Assembly (NCBI RefSeq): GCF_018390555.1
Contig: NZ_JAHBGB010000019.1
Coordinates: 1 to 64,000, forward strand
DNA from: Ancylobacter oerskovii
GTDB lineage: Bacteria > Pseudomonadota > Alphaproteobacteria > Rhizobiales > Xanthobacteraceae
Length of the DNA stretch: 64,000 nucleotides
Reading direction: 5' to 3'
Every line of letters begins with the position of its first letter. The first letter of the stretch is position 1. Positions 8,733 through 17,517 of the stretch are shown piece by piece. A program made the translations under genes and the position numbers. The notes below the pieces were generated by a model. It did no database searches and was not told the origin of the DNA. It was given only the letters and a program-made list of their open reading frames with translations.

Positions 8733-9701
8733 ATGGTCGATAAGGAAGCCTCCGGGCCGGGGGCTGCGAGCCCTTCGAAATATGACCGGCTGATCGCCGC
8801 GGCGCGTGCGGAGACCGCCGCCGCGACCGCCGTCGCGCATCCCTGCGACGAGACCTCGCTGCGCGGCGCGCTCGAGGCCGCCGAGGCGGAGCTGATCGTC
8901 CCCATCCTGGTCGGGCCGGAGGCGAAGATCCGCGCCGTGGCGGAGCGCCATGGGCTTAATCTCGCCACCGTCGAGATCGTCGACGTGCCGCATAGCCATG
9001 CGGCGGCGGCGAAGGCGGTCGAGCTGGTGCGCGAGGGGCGCGCCGAGCTGCTGATGAAGGGCAGCCTGCACACCGACGAGCTGATGAAGGAAGTCACCGC
9101 TTCCGCCACCGGCCTGCGCACCGAGCGGCGCATCAGCCATGTCTTCGTCATGGACGTGCCCGGCCATGCCGAGACGCTGTTCATCACCGATGCGGCGATC
9201 AATATCTTCCCCGACCTCGATGCCAAGCGCGACATCATCCAGAACGCCATCGACCTCTGGCGCGGGGTGGGCCTGGGCACGCCCAAGGTCGCCATTCTCT
9301 CGGCGGTGGAGACGGTGACCACCAAGATCCCGTCCACCATCGAGGCGGCGGCGCTGTGCAAGATGGCCGAGCGCGGGCAGATCACCGGCGGGATGCTGGA
9401 GGGGCCGCTCGCCTTCGACAACGCGGTCGATCCCGAGGCGGCGGCGGTCAAGGGCATCGTCTCGCCGGTGGCGGGCCACGCCCAGATCCTGGTGGTACCC
9501 GATCTCGAGGCTGGCAACATGCTGGCGAAGAACCTCACCTTCCTGTCGCATGCCGATGCGGCGGGGGTGGTGCTCGGCGCGCGGGTGCCGATCATCCTCA
9601 CCTCGCGGGCGGATTCGGTGCGGACCCGGCTCGCTTCCTGCGCCGTCGCCGCGCTCTATGCCGGCCGTCGCCGTCGCGCCGCGCCCGCGGTCGCGCAATA
9701 G
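8733..9701 (+). CDS. Phosphate acetyl/butyryltransferase family protein
   Basis: The 322-residue protein is a PTA_PTB-family enzyme, which exchanges CoA and phosphate on an acyl group (acyl-CoA + Pi = acyl-phosphate + CoA). The length and lack of a long N-terminal extension match the short Pta/Ptb-like forms often annotated as bifunctional enoyl-CoA hydratase/phosphate acetyltransferase. Recognisable blocks are LMKGSLHTDELMK near 110-122, a FITDAAINIFPDL block near 154-166 and the C-terminal VVLGARVPIILTSRADS. It begins 6 bases after the DUF3141 stop, so it is in the same operon. The usual companion, an acetate/propionate kinase, is missing between it and fabI, which leaves the fate of the acyl-phosphate open. 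Chain-length preference cannot be read from the sequence. Confidence 0.85.
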   Translation: MVDKEASGPGAASPSKYDRLIAAARAETAAATAVAHPCDETSLRGALEAAEAELIVPILVGPEAKIRAVAERHGLNLATVEIVDVPHSHAAAAKAVELVREGRAELLMKGSLHTDELMKEVTASATGLRTERRISHVFVMDVPGHAETLFITDAAINIFPDLDAKRDIIQNAIDLWRGVGLGTPKVAILSAVETVTTKIPSTIEAAALCKMAERGQITGGMLEGPLAFDNAVDPEAAAVKGIVSPVAGHAQILVVPDLEAGNMLAKNLTFLSHADAAGVVLGARVPIILTSRADSVRTRLASCAVAALYAGRRRRAAPAVAQ

Positions 9702-9745
9702 CCTGCGCAACCTCGTTTCCGGTCGTCATCGAAGGAGCCGTCGCG

Positions 9746-10531
9746 ATGCCCATCCCAAGCCTGCCGATCAAGCTTCTCGACGGCAAGAAGGGGCTGGTGG
9801 TCGGCATCGCCAACGAACATTCCATCGCCTGGGGCTGCGCGCGGGCCTTCCGCGCCTTCGGCGCCGACCTTGCCGTGACCTATCTCAACGACAAGGCCCG
9901 GCCCCATGTCGAGCCGCTGGCGGCGGAGCTGGAGGCACCGATTTTCCTGCCGCTGGACGTGGCGCAGCCCGGCCAGCTCGAGGCGGTGTTCGACCGGATC
10001 GCCGCCACATGGGGCAAGCTGGACTTTCTCGTGCACTCCATCGCCTTCTCGCCGCGCGATACCCTCGCCGGCCGGGTGACGGATGCGCCGCGCGAGGGGT
10101 TCCTGACCACGATGGAGGTGTCCTGCTGGTCCTTCATCCGCATGGCGCACCTCGCCGAGCCGCTGATGAAGGAGGGCGGCACGCTCTTCACCATGACCTA
10201 TTACGGTTCCGAGCAGGTGGTGGAGAACTACAACATCATGGGCGTGGCCAAGGCGGCGCTGGAGAGCGCGGTGCGCTACATGGCCGCCGAGCTCGGCCCC
10301 AAGGGCATCCGCGTGCATGCGATCTCGCCCGGCCCGCTGGCCACCCGCGCGGCGTCGGGCATCCCCGAATTCGATGCGCTGCTGGAGAAGGCGAAGAACA
10401 AGGCGCCGGCGCGCGAGCTGGTGTCGATCGACGATGTCGGCGCCGCCACCGCCTTCCTCGCCCATGACGCAGCGCGGCTGATCACCGGGCAGGTGCTCTA
10501 TATCGACGGCGGCTACCACATCATCGACTGA
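9746..10531 (+). CDS. fabI: Enoyl-[acyl-carrier-protein] reductase, FabI type
   Basis: This 261-residue short-chain dehydrogenase has the divergent FabI signature. The nucleotide-binding loop is GIANEHSIAWG (20-30), and the catalytic pair is Tyr152 and Tyr162 with Lys169 in YNIMGVAK, the spacing of E. coli Tyr146/Tyr156/Lys163. It reduces trans-2-enoyl-ACP with NAD(P)H in the last step of fatty-acid elongation. The ATG at 9746 has AAGGAG 8 bases upstream; the frame is open further 5' but only over the phosphotransacetylase. It is the third gene of the DUF3141 operon. Genomes of this group often have another fabI, so this copy may serve a dedicated acyl pathway rather than housekeeping synthesis. 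It ends 9 bases before a palindromic terminator. Confidence 0.9.
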   Translation: MPIPSLPIKLLDGKKGLVVGIANEHSIAWGCARAFRAFGADLAVTYLNDKARPHVEPLAAELEAPIFLPLDVAQPGQLEAVFDRIAATWGKLDFLVHSIAFSPRDTLAGRVTDAPREGFLTTMEVSCWSFIRMAHLAEPLMKEGGTLFTMTYYGSEQVVENYNIMGVAKAALESAVRYMAAELGPKGIRVHAISPGPLATRAASGIPEFDALLEKAKNKAPARELVSIDDVGAATAFLAHDAARLITGQVLYIDGGYHIID

Positions 10532-10540
10532 GCGGGGAGG

Positions 10541-10558
10541 GCGCCGCCCGGGCGGCGC
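10541..10558. terminator. GC palindrome between convergent genes, likely bidirectional terminator
   Basis: GCGCCGCCCGGGCGGCGC is a perfect 18-bp palindrome in the 39-base gap between the rightward fabI stop and the leftward siderophore-reductase stop. It has no T run, so termination may be weak or helped by Rho. Confidence 0.55.
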
Positions 10559-10570
10559 GGCGGCGCGGTC

Positions 10571-11353
10571 TCAGGCGATCCAGTAGGCGATCGCCTTGCA
10601 GCGGGTTCCGGCGAAGGCCGGTATCTTGCGGGCCTTGCGGCGGACGGCGCGCATCGCCGCCTGTTCGCCGGCGGCCCAGAGATAGCCGTTGCCATCCATC
10701 ATCGCGACCTGCGCGAACTGTTTGTCGAGGGTGCTGGCGCACAGGCCGTTGCCGGTTCCGTGGATCCAGCTGACGGTCGCGCGCGGATGGGCGGGCAGGC
10801 TCTGCTCGTGGGAACGGTCGGCCACCTCGATGAAGATCTGCGAGGCGACGTGATCCGGCGTCTGCTCGATGAGGCGCGCCAACGCCGGCAGGCCGGTGGC
10901 ATCCGCCATCAGCACCTGCCAGCTCAGCTCCTCCGGGGGCTCGTAGAGACCGCGGGGACTGTTGATGACGATGGCCGCCCCCGGCTCCGCGGCACACGCC
11001 CAATCGCTCGCCATCCCGCCTGCGTGAACCACGAAGTCGATGTCGAGCTCGCGGGCGGGGGCATCGAACCGACGTATCGTATAGGTGGAGAACCTCACCC
11101 GCTCGCGCTCGGCGGGAAAGGTCCAGTGCCCCTCGTCGTCGATCTCGGGCAGCACCAGTTCGCCGGAGGCGGGGTCGGGGAAGAACAGGCGGACATATTC
11201 ATCGCCGATGCCGGTGGAGGGAAACGCTGCCAGCTCCTCGCCGGTGAAAGTGAGGCGCACCATGCCGGGGGAGAGATAGCGCCGCTCGACGACGCTCAGT
11301 TCATGGAATTTGCGCTGGCTCATGGGTCCGTCCGCTCGGGTCGCCATCATCAT
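10571..11353 (-). CDS. Siderophore-interacting protein (FAD-dependent ferric-siderophore reductase)
   Basis: The 260-residue protein is of the SIP family (ViuB, YqjH, FscN type). These cytosolic flavoproteins take electrons from NAD(P)H and reduce Fe(III) in imported siderophores so that the iron is released. The N-terminal ferredoxin-reductase-like domain has the FAD motif RFSTYTIR at 87-94. The C-terminal SIP domain has IHGTGNG near 194-200 and YLWAAGEQAAMRAVR near 225-239. The start could be the first of three ATG codons at 11353 (GAGGCGGGG just upstream) or the ATG at 11323; the longer form is given. It diverges from the FecI-type sigma gene across a 162-base promoter region with a 14-bp dyad, which fits joint iron control. 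It completes the uptake route encoded to its right. Confidence 0.88.
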   Translation of the reverse strand: MMMATRADGPMSQRKFHELSVVERRYLSPGMVRLTFTGEELAAFPSTGIGDEYVRLFFPDPASGELVLPEIDDEGHWTFPAERERVRFSTYTIRRFDAPARELDIDFVVHAGGMASDWACAAEPGAAIVINSPRGLYEPPEELSWQVLMADATGLPALARLIEQTPDHVASQIFIEVADRSHEQSLPAHPRATVSWIHGTGNGLCASTLDKQFAQVAMMDGNGYLWAAGEQAAMRAVRRKARKIPAFAGTRCKAIAYWIA

Positions 11354-11392
11354 CCCCGCCTCATTGCCGGACAGCTATAGTCGAAACAAGGA

Positions 11393-11437
11393 ATAGACAA
11401 GTCTATACTCCGAAGCATTAATTGTAATATTTCTAAA
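11393..11437. promoter_or_regulatory. Candidate iron-responsive operators between siderophore reductase and fecI
   Basis: Two dyads sit in the AT-rich divergent promoter. ATAGAC-AA-GTCTAT at 11393-11406 is a perfect 6+6 dyad. ATTGTAATATTTCTAAA at 11421-11437 resembles the rhizobial Irr iron-control element TTTAGAA-N3-TTCTAAA, with the right half exact and the left half matching 4 of 7 positions. The location between two iron genes supports the reading; the cognate regulator is inferred. Confidence 0.45.
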
Positions 11438-11515
11438 CTGTGTTTGTTGAAGGTATTCATTTTTGTTGTTAAGCATCGACCTGACGATTTTCCAGATCCG
11501 CGAGTTTTTGCGCTC

Positions 11516-12001
11516 ATGTCGACCGGTCTCGACGACCTCGAGGAGCTCTATGTCTCCGAGCATCTGAGGCTCCAGCGGGTGGCTGCCGGCAAGGTGGGCC
11601 CCGCCCATGCCGCCGACGTGGTGCAGGATGTCTTCATCGCGCTGTGGGAGCGCGGCACCCGGGCCGTTTCGCGGAACTACCTCACCGGTGCCACGCGCTA
11701 TGCCGCCATCGGCCGCTACCGTGCCGAGTGTCGGCGCGTCGCCCTGCTCGGCCGGCTGGTCGAGGAGCAATATGCCGCGCCTGTCGCGGGCCCGGACCGC
11801 CTCGTCGCCGCGCGGCGCGATCTCGCCCGGCTGAACGAGGCGATCGGCGCCCTGCCCGAGCGCACGCGGCAGGCATTTCTCTTGAATCGCGTCCATGACT
11901 GCACTTATGACGAGATCGCCGCCGTGCTCGGCGTCTCCTACAGCACGGTCGAGCGGGAGATCGCGCGGGCGCTTCTCGCGTGCCGCGCCAGCATCGACTG
12001 A
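11516..12001 (+). CDS. fecI: FecI-type ECF RNA polymerase sigma factor
   Basis: The 161-residue protein has ECF sigma architecture. Region 2 is at about 10-75, with the core-binding segment VVQDVFIALWERG; region 4 is at about 103-157, starting ALPERTRQAFLLNRVHDCTYDEIA, a FecI-like sequence, with the helix-turn-helix VSYSTVEREI. It directs RNA polymerase to promoters of the adjacent receptor operon when the outer-membrane receptor signals through FecR. The ATG at 11516 gives the usual FecI length; a TTG at 11444 would add 24 residues unlike the family. It is followed 54 bases on by fecR and then by a receptor with the signalling domain, so this is a complete cell-surface signalling set. The divergent siderophore reductase suggests iron repression as well. 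Confidence 0.9.
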   Translation: MSTGLDDLEELYVSEHLRLQRVAAGKVGPAHAADVVQDVFIALWERGTRAVSRNYLTGATRYAAIGRYRAECRRVALLGRLVEEQYAAPVAGPDRLVAARRDLARLNEAIGALPERTRQAFLLNRVHDCTYDEIAAVLGVSYSTVEREIARALLACRASID

Positions 12002-12055
12002 CGTGGAGGACGGGCGCGGCACCCGGCCCGGACGTGCCTCGGAGCGATACCGACG

Positions 12056-13030
12056 ATGATCAGCGACGAGGAAGATCCGGTCGGCCTGCAGGCGGTGGCC
12101 TGGTTCACACGGATGAACGGACGGCCCTCCGAGGAGGACCGGCGCGATTTCGGCCGCTGGCTCGCGGCAGCTTCCGCGCATCGGGAGGCCTATGAAAAGC
12201 TGCGGGCGATGTGGGGCGATCTCCACGCGCTGGCCGACATGCCGGCGGTGCGCCAGGACGCCGGGCTGGCCGGGTTGCGCGCCAGGATCGAGGAGAAGCG
12301 CCGCCGGGCGCGCCGCCTCGCCTCGGGCGTGGCGCTCGGGCTGGCCATGCTTGTCGCCGGCAGCTGGGTCTGGCTCGAACGTCCCCATCTGCTGCAGGAC
12401 CTGCGGGCCGACTATGTGGCGCCGCGCGGCGAGCCGCGCAGCGTCGGCCTTGCCGACGGCTCGGTGCTGCTGCTCGACGCCGACACCGCCATCGAGGTGG
12501 ATCTCGGCGCGGGGCAGCGCCGCGTCGAGGTGCTGCGCGGCACGGTCTTCTTCCGGGTGAAACCTTCCAGCATCCCCTTCGTCGTCGCCGCCAGCAATGG
12601 CGAGGCACGGGTGCTCGGCACCGAGTTCGACGTGGCACGGCGAGAAGGGGGTGACGTCACGGTGACGCTGGACAGCGGCAGCGTCGAGGTCGGCCTGACC
12701 GATCGCGACGGCGCCGTCACGCTGCGCCCGGGAGAGAGCGTCGATTATGGCGGCCAGGGGCTGGGCGCGCCGCACACGGTCGATCTCGAGGAGGCGGGGG
12801 CGTGGCGGCAGGGGCGCTTCATCTTCACCAATGCCCGCCTCGCCGACGTGCTGGAGCGCATCGGCCGCTACCGCGACGGCCGCATCGTGGTGATCGGCTC
12901 CGCGCTCGCGGAGACGCGGGTCAGCGGCAACATCTCCCTGCGCGACACCGAGGCGGCGCTCGCGGCGGTGCGGTCCTCGGTGGGCTTTCCGCTGCACGAG
13001 ATCGGCCGGCTGACGCTCATCGGGCCGTGA
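12056..13030 (+). CDS. fecR: FecR-family transmembrane anti-sigma / sigma regulator
   Basis: The 324-residue protein has the three FecR parts. The cytoplasmic N-terminal sigma-binding domain (DUF4880 type, about 7-55) carries AVAWFTRMNGRPSEEDRRDFGRW split over 14-36. One membrane helix lies at about 88-107. The periplasmic FecR domain at about 115-212 contains the PRGEPRSVGLADGSVLLLD block and VLGTEFDV. The C-terminal 255-324 resembles a secretin/TonB short N-terminal fold that binds the receptor's signalling domain. It relays receptor occupancy to the FecI sigma factor 54 bases upstream and the STN-bearing receptor 139 bases downstream. Family and topology are firm; the ligand sensed is whatever siderophore the receptor binds. 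Confidence 0.9.
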   Translation: MISDEEDPVGLQAVAWFTRMNGRPSEEDRRDFGRWLAAASAHREAYEKLRAMWGDLHALADMPAVRQDAGLAGLRARIEEKRRRARRLASGVALGLAMLVAGSWVWLERPHLLQDLRADYVAPRGEPRSVGLADGSVLLLDADTAIEVDLGAGQRRVEVLRGTVFFRVKPSSIPFVVAASNGEARVLGTEFDVARREGGDVTVTLDSGSVEVGLTDRDGAVTLRPGESVDYGGQGLGAPHTVDLEEAGAWRQGRFIFTNARLADVLERIGRYRDGRIVVIGSALAETRVSGNISLRDTEAALAAVRSSVGFPLHEIGRLTLIGP

Positions 13031-13169
13031 CTGGCCGTTCGTCTCGAAAAAATATCGCGTTCCGCTGAGGGTCCCGCCCCTCCTCGCGCGACATGTCAGT
13101 GAGAGCCCGCCGCCGCATCCCGATGCGGCTGCCGGTTCGCGCGGGGCAGGTCGTCAAGGGGGACGGGGA

Positions 13170-15596
13170 ATGAGGGTTGAATGCGGAACGGTCCGGCGGG
13201 CATGGCTGCTGGCGACCACCTTTCTGATGGTGGCGGCGGCAGGGGCCATGGGCGTCTCGCCGGCCGATGCGCAGGCCACGGTCCAGGCCGCCTACGCCTT
13301 CGACATCCCGGCCAAGCCGATCCGTGCGGCGATGAACGACATCGTGCGCGTCACCGGCATCGACGTCGTGTTCCGCGAGACCCCGGCCGCTTCCCGCCTC
13401 GGCAATCCGGTGCGCGGCTCGCTCACCGCCAGCCAGGCGGTGGCGACGCTGCTGGGCAATACCGGCCTGGCCTATCGCTTCAGCAACCCGACGACGGTGG
13501 AAATCTTCGACCCGGCCTCGTCGTCCGTCGGCAGCGCACCCGACGGGGCCATCTCGCTCGATACCATCCAGGTGGAAGGCTCCGGGACGCTGCCCGCCCC
13601 CTATGCCGGCGGGCAGGTCGCCACCGGCGGCACGCTCGGCGTGCTCGGCGTGCGCGACGTGATGGACACGCCGTTCACCGTGGCCAACTACACCTCGAAG
13701 CTGATCGACGACCAGAACGCCCAGTCGATCGCCGATGTGGTGAAGAACGATCCGGCGATCCGCAATGTCGAGCCCACCAACACCGGCAACGCCAATTACT
13801 ACCTCATCCGCGGCATCCAGGTCGGCAATGGCGCGGTGGCGTTCGGCGGCCTGTTCGGCGTGGCGCCCAACAGCCAGTCGACGCTGGCCGGCATCGAGCG
13901 GGTGGAGGTGCTGAAGGGGCCGGGGGCCTTCCTCACCGGCCTTTCGCCGAGCGGCGTCGGCGGCGTCATCAACCTGGTTCCGAAGCGCGCCGGCGACGAC
14001 CCGCTCACCGAACTGACCACCACCTACATCACCGACACCCAGTTCGGCGCCCATCTCGATATCGGCCGCCGTTTCGGCGAGAACAAGGAATGGGGCGTGC
14101 GCGGCAACCTGCTCTATCGCGACGGCGACACGCCGGTCAGCGACCAGTCGCAGGAGCTGATGAACGCCACGCTGGGCATCGACTACAAGGGCGAGAAGCT
14201 GCGGCTGGCGCTCGACCTCGGCACCCAGATCCTCAACACCGACCGCATGAACAACACCGTCACCCTGGCGGCCAAGGCACAGGTGCCGCGCCCGCCCTCG
14301 CCGGAGGACGGCTGGGTGTCGCCGTGGAACTACAGCGACTTCCGCGACAATTACGGGATGATCTCGGCGGAATACGACGTCACCGACAACATCATGGTCT
14401 ATGCCAAGGCGGGCATCGACACCACGGACTGGGACCAGGCGGTCGAATCCGGCACCAACCTCCAGTACAATGGCGACTTCACCGCCAACGCCTATCGCTA
14501 TCTGATCGATATCGAGCGCCAGTCGGGCGAGACCGGCGTGCGGGCCTCGTTCGACACCGGGCCGGTGGCGCATCAGCTGGCACTGTCGGCGAGCGCCTAT
14601 ACCGCCACCCGCTGGAGCGCACCCCAGCCGGCAGGATTCCCGATCAAGACTTCGTCGAACATCTACAACCCGACCTTCTCGCCGGAGCCGGTCATCCCCA
14701 CCATGGTGATGGGTCCGCAGAGCGAGACCTCGTTCTCCAGCTACGCGCTGGCCGACACGCTCTCCATGCTCGACGAGCGGTTGCAGGTGACGCTCGGCCT
14801 GCGCCAGCAATATGTCGAGGTCGACAATTTCAATACCACGACCGGCATCCTGGCCAGCAGCTACAGCAGCGACGCGCTCACCCCCATGGTGGCGGTGCTG
14901 GTGAAGCCGTGGGAGCGGGTGTCGCTCTATGCGAGCTATATCGAGGGGCTCACCGCCGGCCAGGTGGTGCCGGTCGCCTATGCCAATGGCGGCGACGTGC
15001 TGCCACCCTTCACCACCAAGCAGTACGAAGCCGGCATCAAGGTCGATTGGGGCACGCTGCTCACCACGCTGAGCTTCTTCCACACCACCCAGGCCTCCGG
15101 CATCGCCAATACCGCGACCAACACCTTCACCGCCGATGGCGAGACGGTGTATCGCGGCATCGAGTTCGACGTCGCCGGCGAGATCGCGCCGTGGCTGCGC
15201 ATCCTTGGCGGCTTCGTGCTGCTCGACGCCGAGATGACGCAGACCGACAAGGGCCTTTACAACGGCAATGACGCGCCCGGCGCGCCGCCGGTCACCGCCA
15301 CGCTCGGCGTCGAATGGGACCCGAGCTTCGTGGAGAATCTCACCCTCTTCGGGCGCATGAACTTCACCGGCTCGTCCTATGTCGATGCCGGCAATACCCA
15401 GAAGCTCGCCAGCTGGACCACTTTCGACTTCGGCGCCCGCTACACGATCGAGCGCGAGGGCCACGAGCCGATCATCGTCCAGGCCAACCTGATCAACGCC
15501 TTCAACGAGGCTTACTGGACCACCTATCCCGGCTTCAACCTGCTCTATTCCGGCGAGCCGCGCACGCTGGCGATCTCTACCGTGTTCAAGTTCTGA
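13170..15596 (+). CDS. TonB-dependent siderophore receptor with STN signalling domain (FecA/FoxA type)
   Basis: This 808-residue outer-membrane transducer has a signal peptide cleaved near residue 34 (PADA-QA). The periplasmic STN signalling domain spans about 43-113 (FDIPAKPIRAAMNDIVRVTG). The TonB-box-like segment ISLDTIQVEG is near 128-137, the plug near 163-275 (VEVLKGPGAFLTGLSPSGVG), and the rest is a 22-stranded barrel ending in the terminal Phe signature (FKF). It transports a ferric siderophore and, when loaded, signals through FecR and FecI encoded just upstream. The downstream genes encode a complete periplasmic-binding-protein ABC importer in coupled reading frames. The Fec-like order suggests ferric citrate or a hydroxamate, but the specificity is not readable. 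Confidence 0.9.
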   Translation: MRVECGTVRRAWLLATTFLMVAAAGAMGVSPADAQATVQAAYAFDIPAKPIRAAMNDIVRVTGIDVVFRETPAASRLGNPVRGSLTASQAVATLLGNTGLAYRFSNPTTVEIFDPASSSVGSAPDGAISLDTIQVEGSGTLPAPYAGGQVATGGTLGVLGVRDVMDTPFTVANYTSKLIDDQNAQSIADVVKNDPAIRNVEPTNTGNANYYLIRGIQVGNGAVAFGGLFGVAPNSQSTLAGIERVEVLKGPGAFLTGLSPSGVGGVINLVPKRAGDDPLTELTTTYITDTQFGAHLDIGRRFGENKEWGVRGNLLYRDGDTPVSDQSQELMNATLGIDYKGEKLRLALDLGTQILNTDRMNNTVTLAAKAQVPRPPSPEDGWVSPWNYSDFRDNYGMISAEYDVTDNIMVYAKAGIDTTDWDQAVESGTNLQYNGDFTANAYRYLIDIERQSGETGVRASFDTGPVAHQLALSASAYTATRWSAPQPAGFPIKTSSNIYNPTFSPEPVIPTMVMGPQSETSFSSYALADTLSMLDERLQVTLGLRQQYVEVDNFNTTTGILASSYSSDALTPMVAVLVKPWERVSLYASYIEGLTAGQVVPVAYANGGDVLPPFTTKQYEAGIKVDWGTLLTTLSFFHTTQASGIANTATNTFTADGETVYRGIEFDVAGEIAPWLRILGGFVLLDAEMTQTDKGLYNGNDAPGAPPVTATLGVEWDPSFVENLTLFGRMNFTGSSYVDAGNTQKLASWTTFDFGARYTIEREGHEPIIVQANLINAFNEAYWTTYPGFNLLYSGEPRTLAISTVFKF

Positions 15597-15610
15597 GGCC
15601 GGCGCATCGG

Positions 15611-16528
15611 ATGAGGCGGGGCATCACGAGGCGCGGCTTGGTGGGAGGCGGGCTCGCCTTTTCCGCTTGCGGGGCGTCGGCGACCCCCGCGCGCCGCACG
15701 GTGGAGACGCCGCTCGGCCGGCTCGACATTCCCGTCGCTCCGCGCCGGGTTCTGGCCGTCGATTCCCGGATCAGCCTCGAATCCGCGCTGGCGCTGGAAC
15801 TGCCGGTGGTCGGCTACAGCCACAGCCGGGCGCGGCCCTGGGTGCCGGTACCGGCCGGTGTGCCGATGCTCGCCGCGCCGCCGGATCTCGAGCAGATCCT
15901 GATGCTGAAGCCGGATCTCATCCTCTGCCCGGATACCGCGCCCTATTCCGACTGGTGGCCGCTGGCCCGGCTTGCCGCCATCGCCCCGGTGCTGCCGAGC
16001 AACCATCGCCTCGGCTGGCAGGTGAACCTCGCCCGGCTCGCCGGTTGGCTGGCGCTCACGGCTCTGGCGGAGCCGCGCCTTGCCGCGCATGAGGAACTGG
16101 TCGCCTCGATCCGCCGCCGCCATGGTGCCGCGATCGCGTCGATGCGGGTCGCCGCGCTCTATTTCGATCCGCTGAAGCGGCGCGCCATGGTGTGCAGCGA
16201 CGGTACTGCCTATGGCCGGGTGATGCCGGCGCAGGTGCTGGCCGAGCTCGGCGGCCGGGAGGTCGATGCCGGGCGGCTCGGCCCCTCTGGCGACGTCGCC
16301 CTCGAAGCCTTCGGCGATGTGTTCGGCGATGTCGATGCCCTGCTGGTTCTCGATTTCGGCGACGGCAGCGTTGGGGCGCTTGCCGGCGAGGCGCTGTGGC
16401 AGCGCCTTCCGGCCGTACGTGCCGGCCATGTGCATATCGTCGCCGGCAATTGCACCTTCGGCTCCTTCTACACGGCGCAATATCTGGCGGATGCCTGGGC
16501 TGCCCTCTATGCGCGGGCCGAGGCATGA
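15611..16528 (+). CDS. Periplasmic ferric-siderophore binding protein (FecB/FhuD family)
   Basis: The 305-residue protein has an N-terminus with twin arginines (TRRGLVGGG) and a possible lipobox-like FSAC at 18-21, so export is by Tat or as a lipoprotein. The mature part is a class III (helical-backbone) binding protein. VAPRRVLAVDSRISLESALALEL and later LKPDLILC are typical of the TroA-like fold, and LLVLDFGDGS marks the second lobe. It carries the iron-siderophore from the outer-membrane receptor to the permeases. The ATG at 15611 follows the receptor stop by 14 bases. Its stop overlaps the next start as ATGA, so binding protein and permeases are translationally coupled. Confidence 0.85.
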   Translation: MRRGITRRGLVGGGLAFSACGASATPARRTVETPLGRLDIPVAPRRVLAVDSRISLESALALELPVVGYSHSRARPWVPVPAGVPMLAAPPDLEQILMLKPDLILCPDTAPYSDWWPLARLAAIAPVLPSNHRLGWQVNLARLAGWLALTALAEPRLAAHEELVASIRRRHGAAIASMRVAALYFDPLKRRAMVCSDGTAYGRVMPAQVLAELGGREVDAGRLGPSGDVALEAFGDVFGDVDALLVLDFGDGSVGALAGEALWQRLPAVRAGHVHIVAGNCTFGSFYTAQYLADAWAALYARAEA

Positions 16529-17517
16529 GGCGCAGCGTCGCCGTTGCTCTGCTCTGTACCGGGTTGCTGGCGCTCGCGATGGCTGCGGGGCTTCTTGCCG
16601 GCGTGAAAAGCCTGTCGCTGCCGACCTTGCTCGAGGTGGCGCTCGGACGCGGGGACGCGGAGGCCCGGCTCATCCTCCTCGAGCTGCGCTTACCGCGGGT
16701 CGTGCTCGGTTGCCTCGTCGGCGCGGCGCTGGGCATCGCCGGCGGCATCATCCAGGCCGCGACGCGCAATCCGCTCGGCGATCCCGGGCTGCTGGGCATC
16801 AATGCCGGCGCCGGGCTTGCCATCGTCGTCGGCGCCGGGCTGCTCGGCCTATCCGGCATGGGCGCCCTGCTCACGCTCGCCGCGGCCGGCGCCGCGCTGG
16901 CCGCGCTCGGCGTGCAAAGCCTCGCCGGGCTCGTACAGGGCAGCAGCGCCCCACTTCGGCTGACCCTTGCCGGAGTCGCCGTCGGCGCCATGTGCATGGG
17001 GCTGACGCAGGCCATCGCGCTCGCCGATCCCGAGCGCTTCGATCTCGTGCGCAACTGGCGCGTCGGCTCGCTGGCCGGCGATGCCGGGCTCATCCTGCCC
17101 TCTCTCGTTCCGGCCCTCGGCGTCGGCCTGGTGGCGACCGCCCTGCTCGCGCCCCGGCTCAACATCGCCGCCCTCGGCGAGGAGCGGGCAGCTTCGCTCG
17201 GCCTGTCGATCGGCGTGACGCGCGGCCTCGCCTTGTTCGTCACCGTCCTCCTGGCCGGCACCGCGACCGCCGCCGCCGGGCCCGTCGCCTTTGTCGGCCT
17301 CGCAGCGCCCCACGCGGCACGCCGCCTCGCCGGGGCCGACGAGCGGGCGGTGCTGCTGAATGCCGGGCTCATCGGCGCGGCGCTGATCGCCGCCGCCGAT
17401 GCGCTCGGGCGGATCGCCGCCGCACCGGCGGAAATCCCGGTGGGTGTCGTCACCGCCCTGCTGGGCGCGCCGATCCTCGTCCTGCTCGTCGGCGGCCGTC
17501 GTGGAGTGGCGCGATGA
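16525..17517 (+). CDS. FecCD-family iron-siderophore ABC permease (first)
   Basis: This 330-residue membrane protein of the BtuC/FecCD family has about ten hydrophobic segments. The family block LPRVVLGCLVGAALGIAGGI is near 62-81, followed by RNPLGDPGLLGINAGA, with VAFVGLAAPHAARRLAG in the second half; the latter is close to the loop that contacts the ATPase. It forms the translocation pore with the second permease, which starts inside its stop codon. ATGA overlaps at both ends tie it to the binding protein and the second permease. Length is normal for the family. Confidence 0.92.
   Translation: MRRSVAVALLCTGLLALAMAAGLLAGVKSLSLPTLLEVALGRGDAEARLILLELRLPRVVLGCLVGAALGIAGGIIQAATRNPLGDPGLLGINAGAGLAIVVGAGLLGLSGMGALLTLAAAGAALAALGVQSLAGLVQGSSAPLRLTLAGVAVGAMCMGLTQAIALADPERFDLVRNWRVGSLAGDAGLILPSLVPALGVGLVATALLAPRLNIAALGEERAASLGLSIGVTRGLALFVTVLLAGTATAAAGPVAFVGLAAPHAARRLAGADERAVLLNAGLIGAALIAAADALGRIAAAPAEIPVGVVTALLGAPILVLLVGGRRGVAR

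Noticed and set aside
6489..9710. 1073-codon minus-strand frame
   Set aside because: Antisense to both the DUF3141 and phosphotransacetylase genes, whose motifs are clear on the plus strand.
13017..15464. 815-codon minus-strand frame
   Set aside because: Antisense to the FecA-type receptor, with no domain or plausible start; a shadow of the GC-rich gene.
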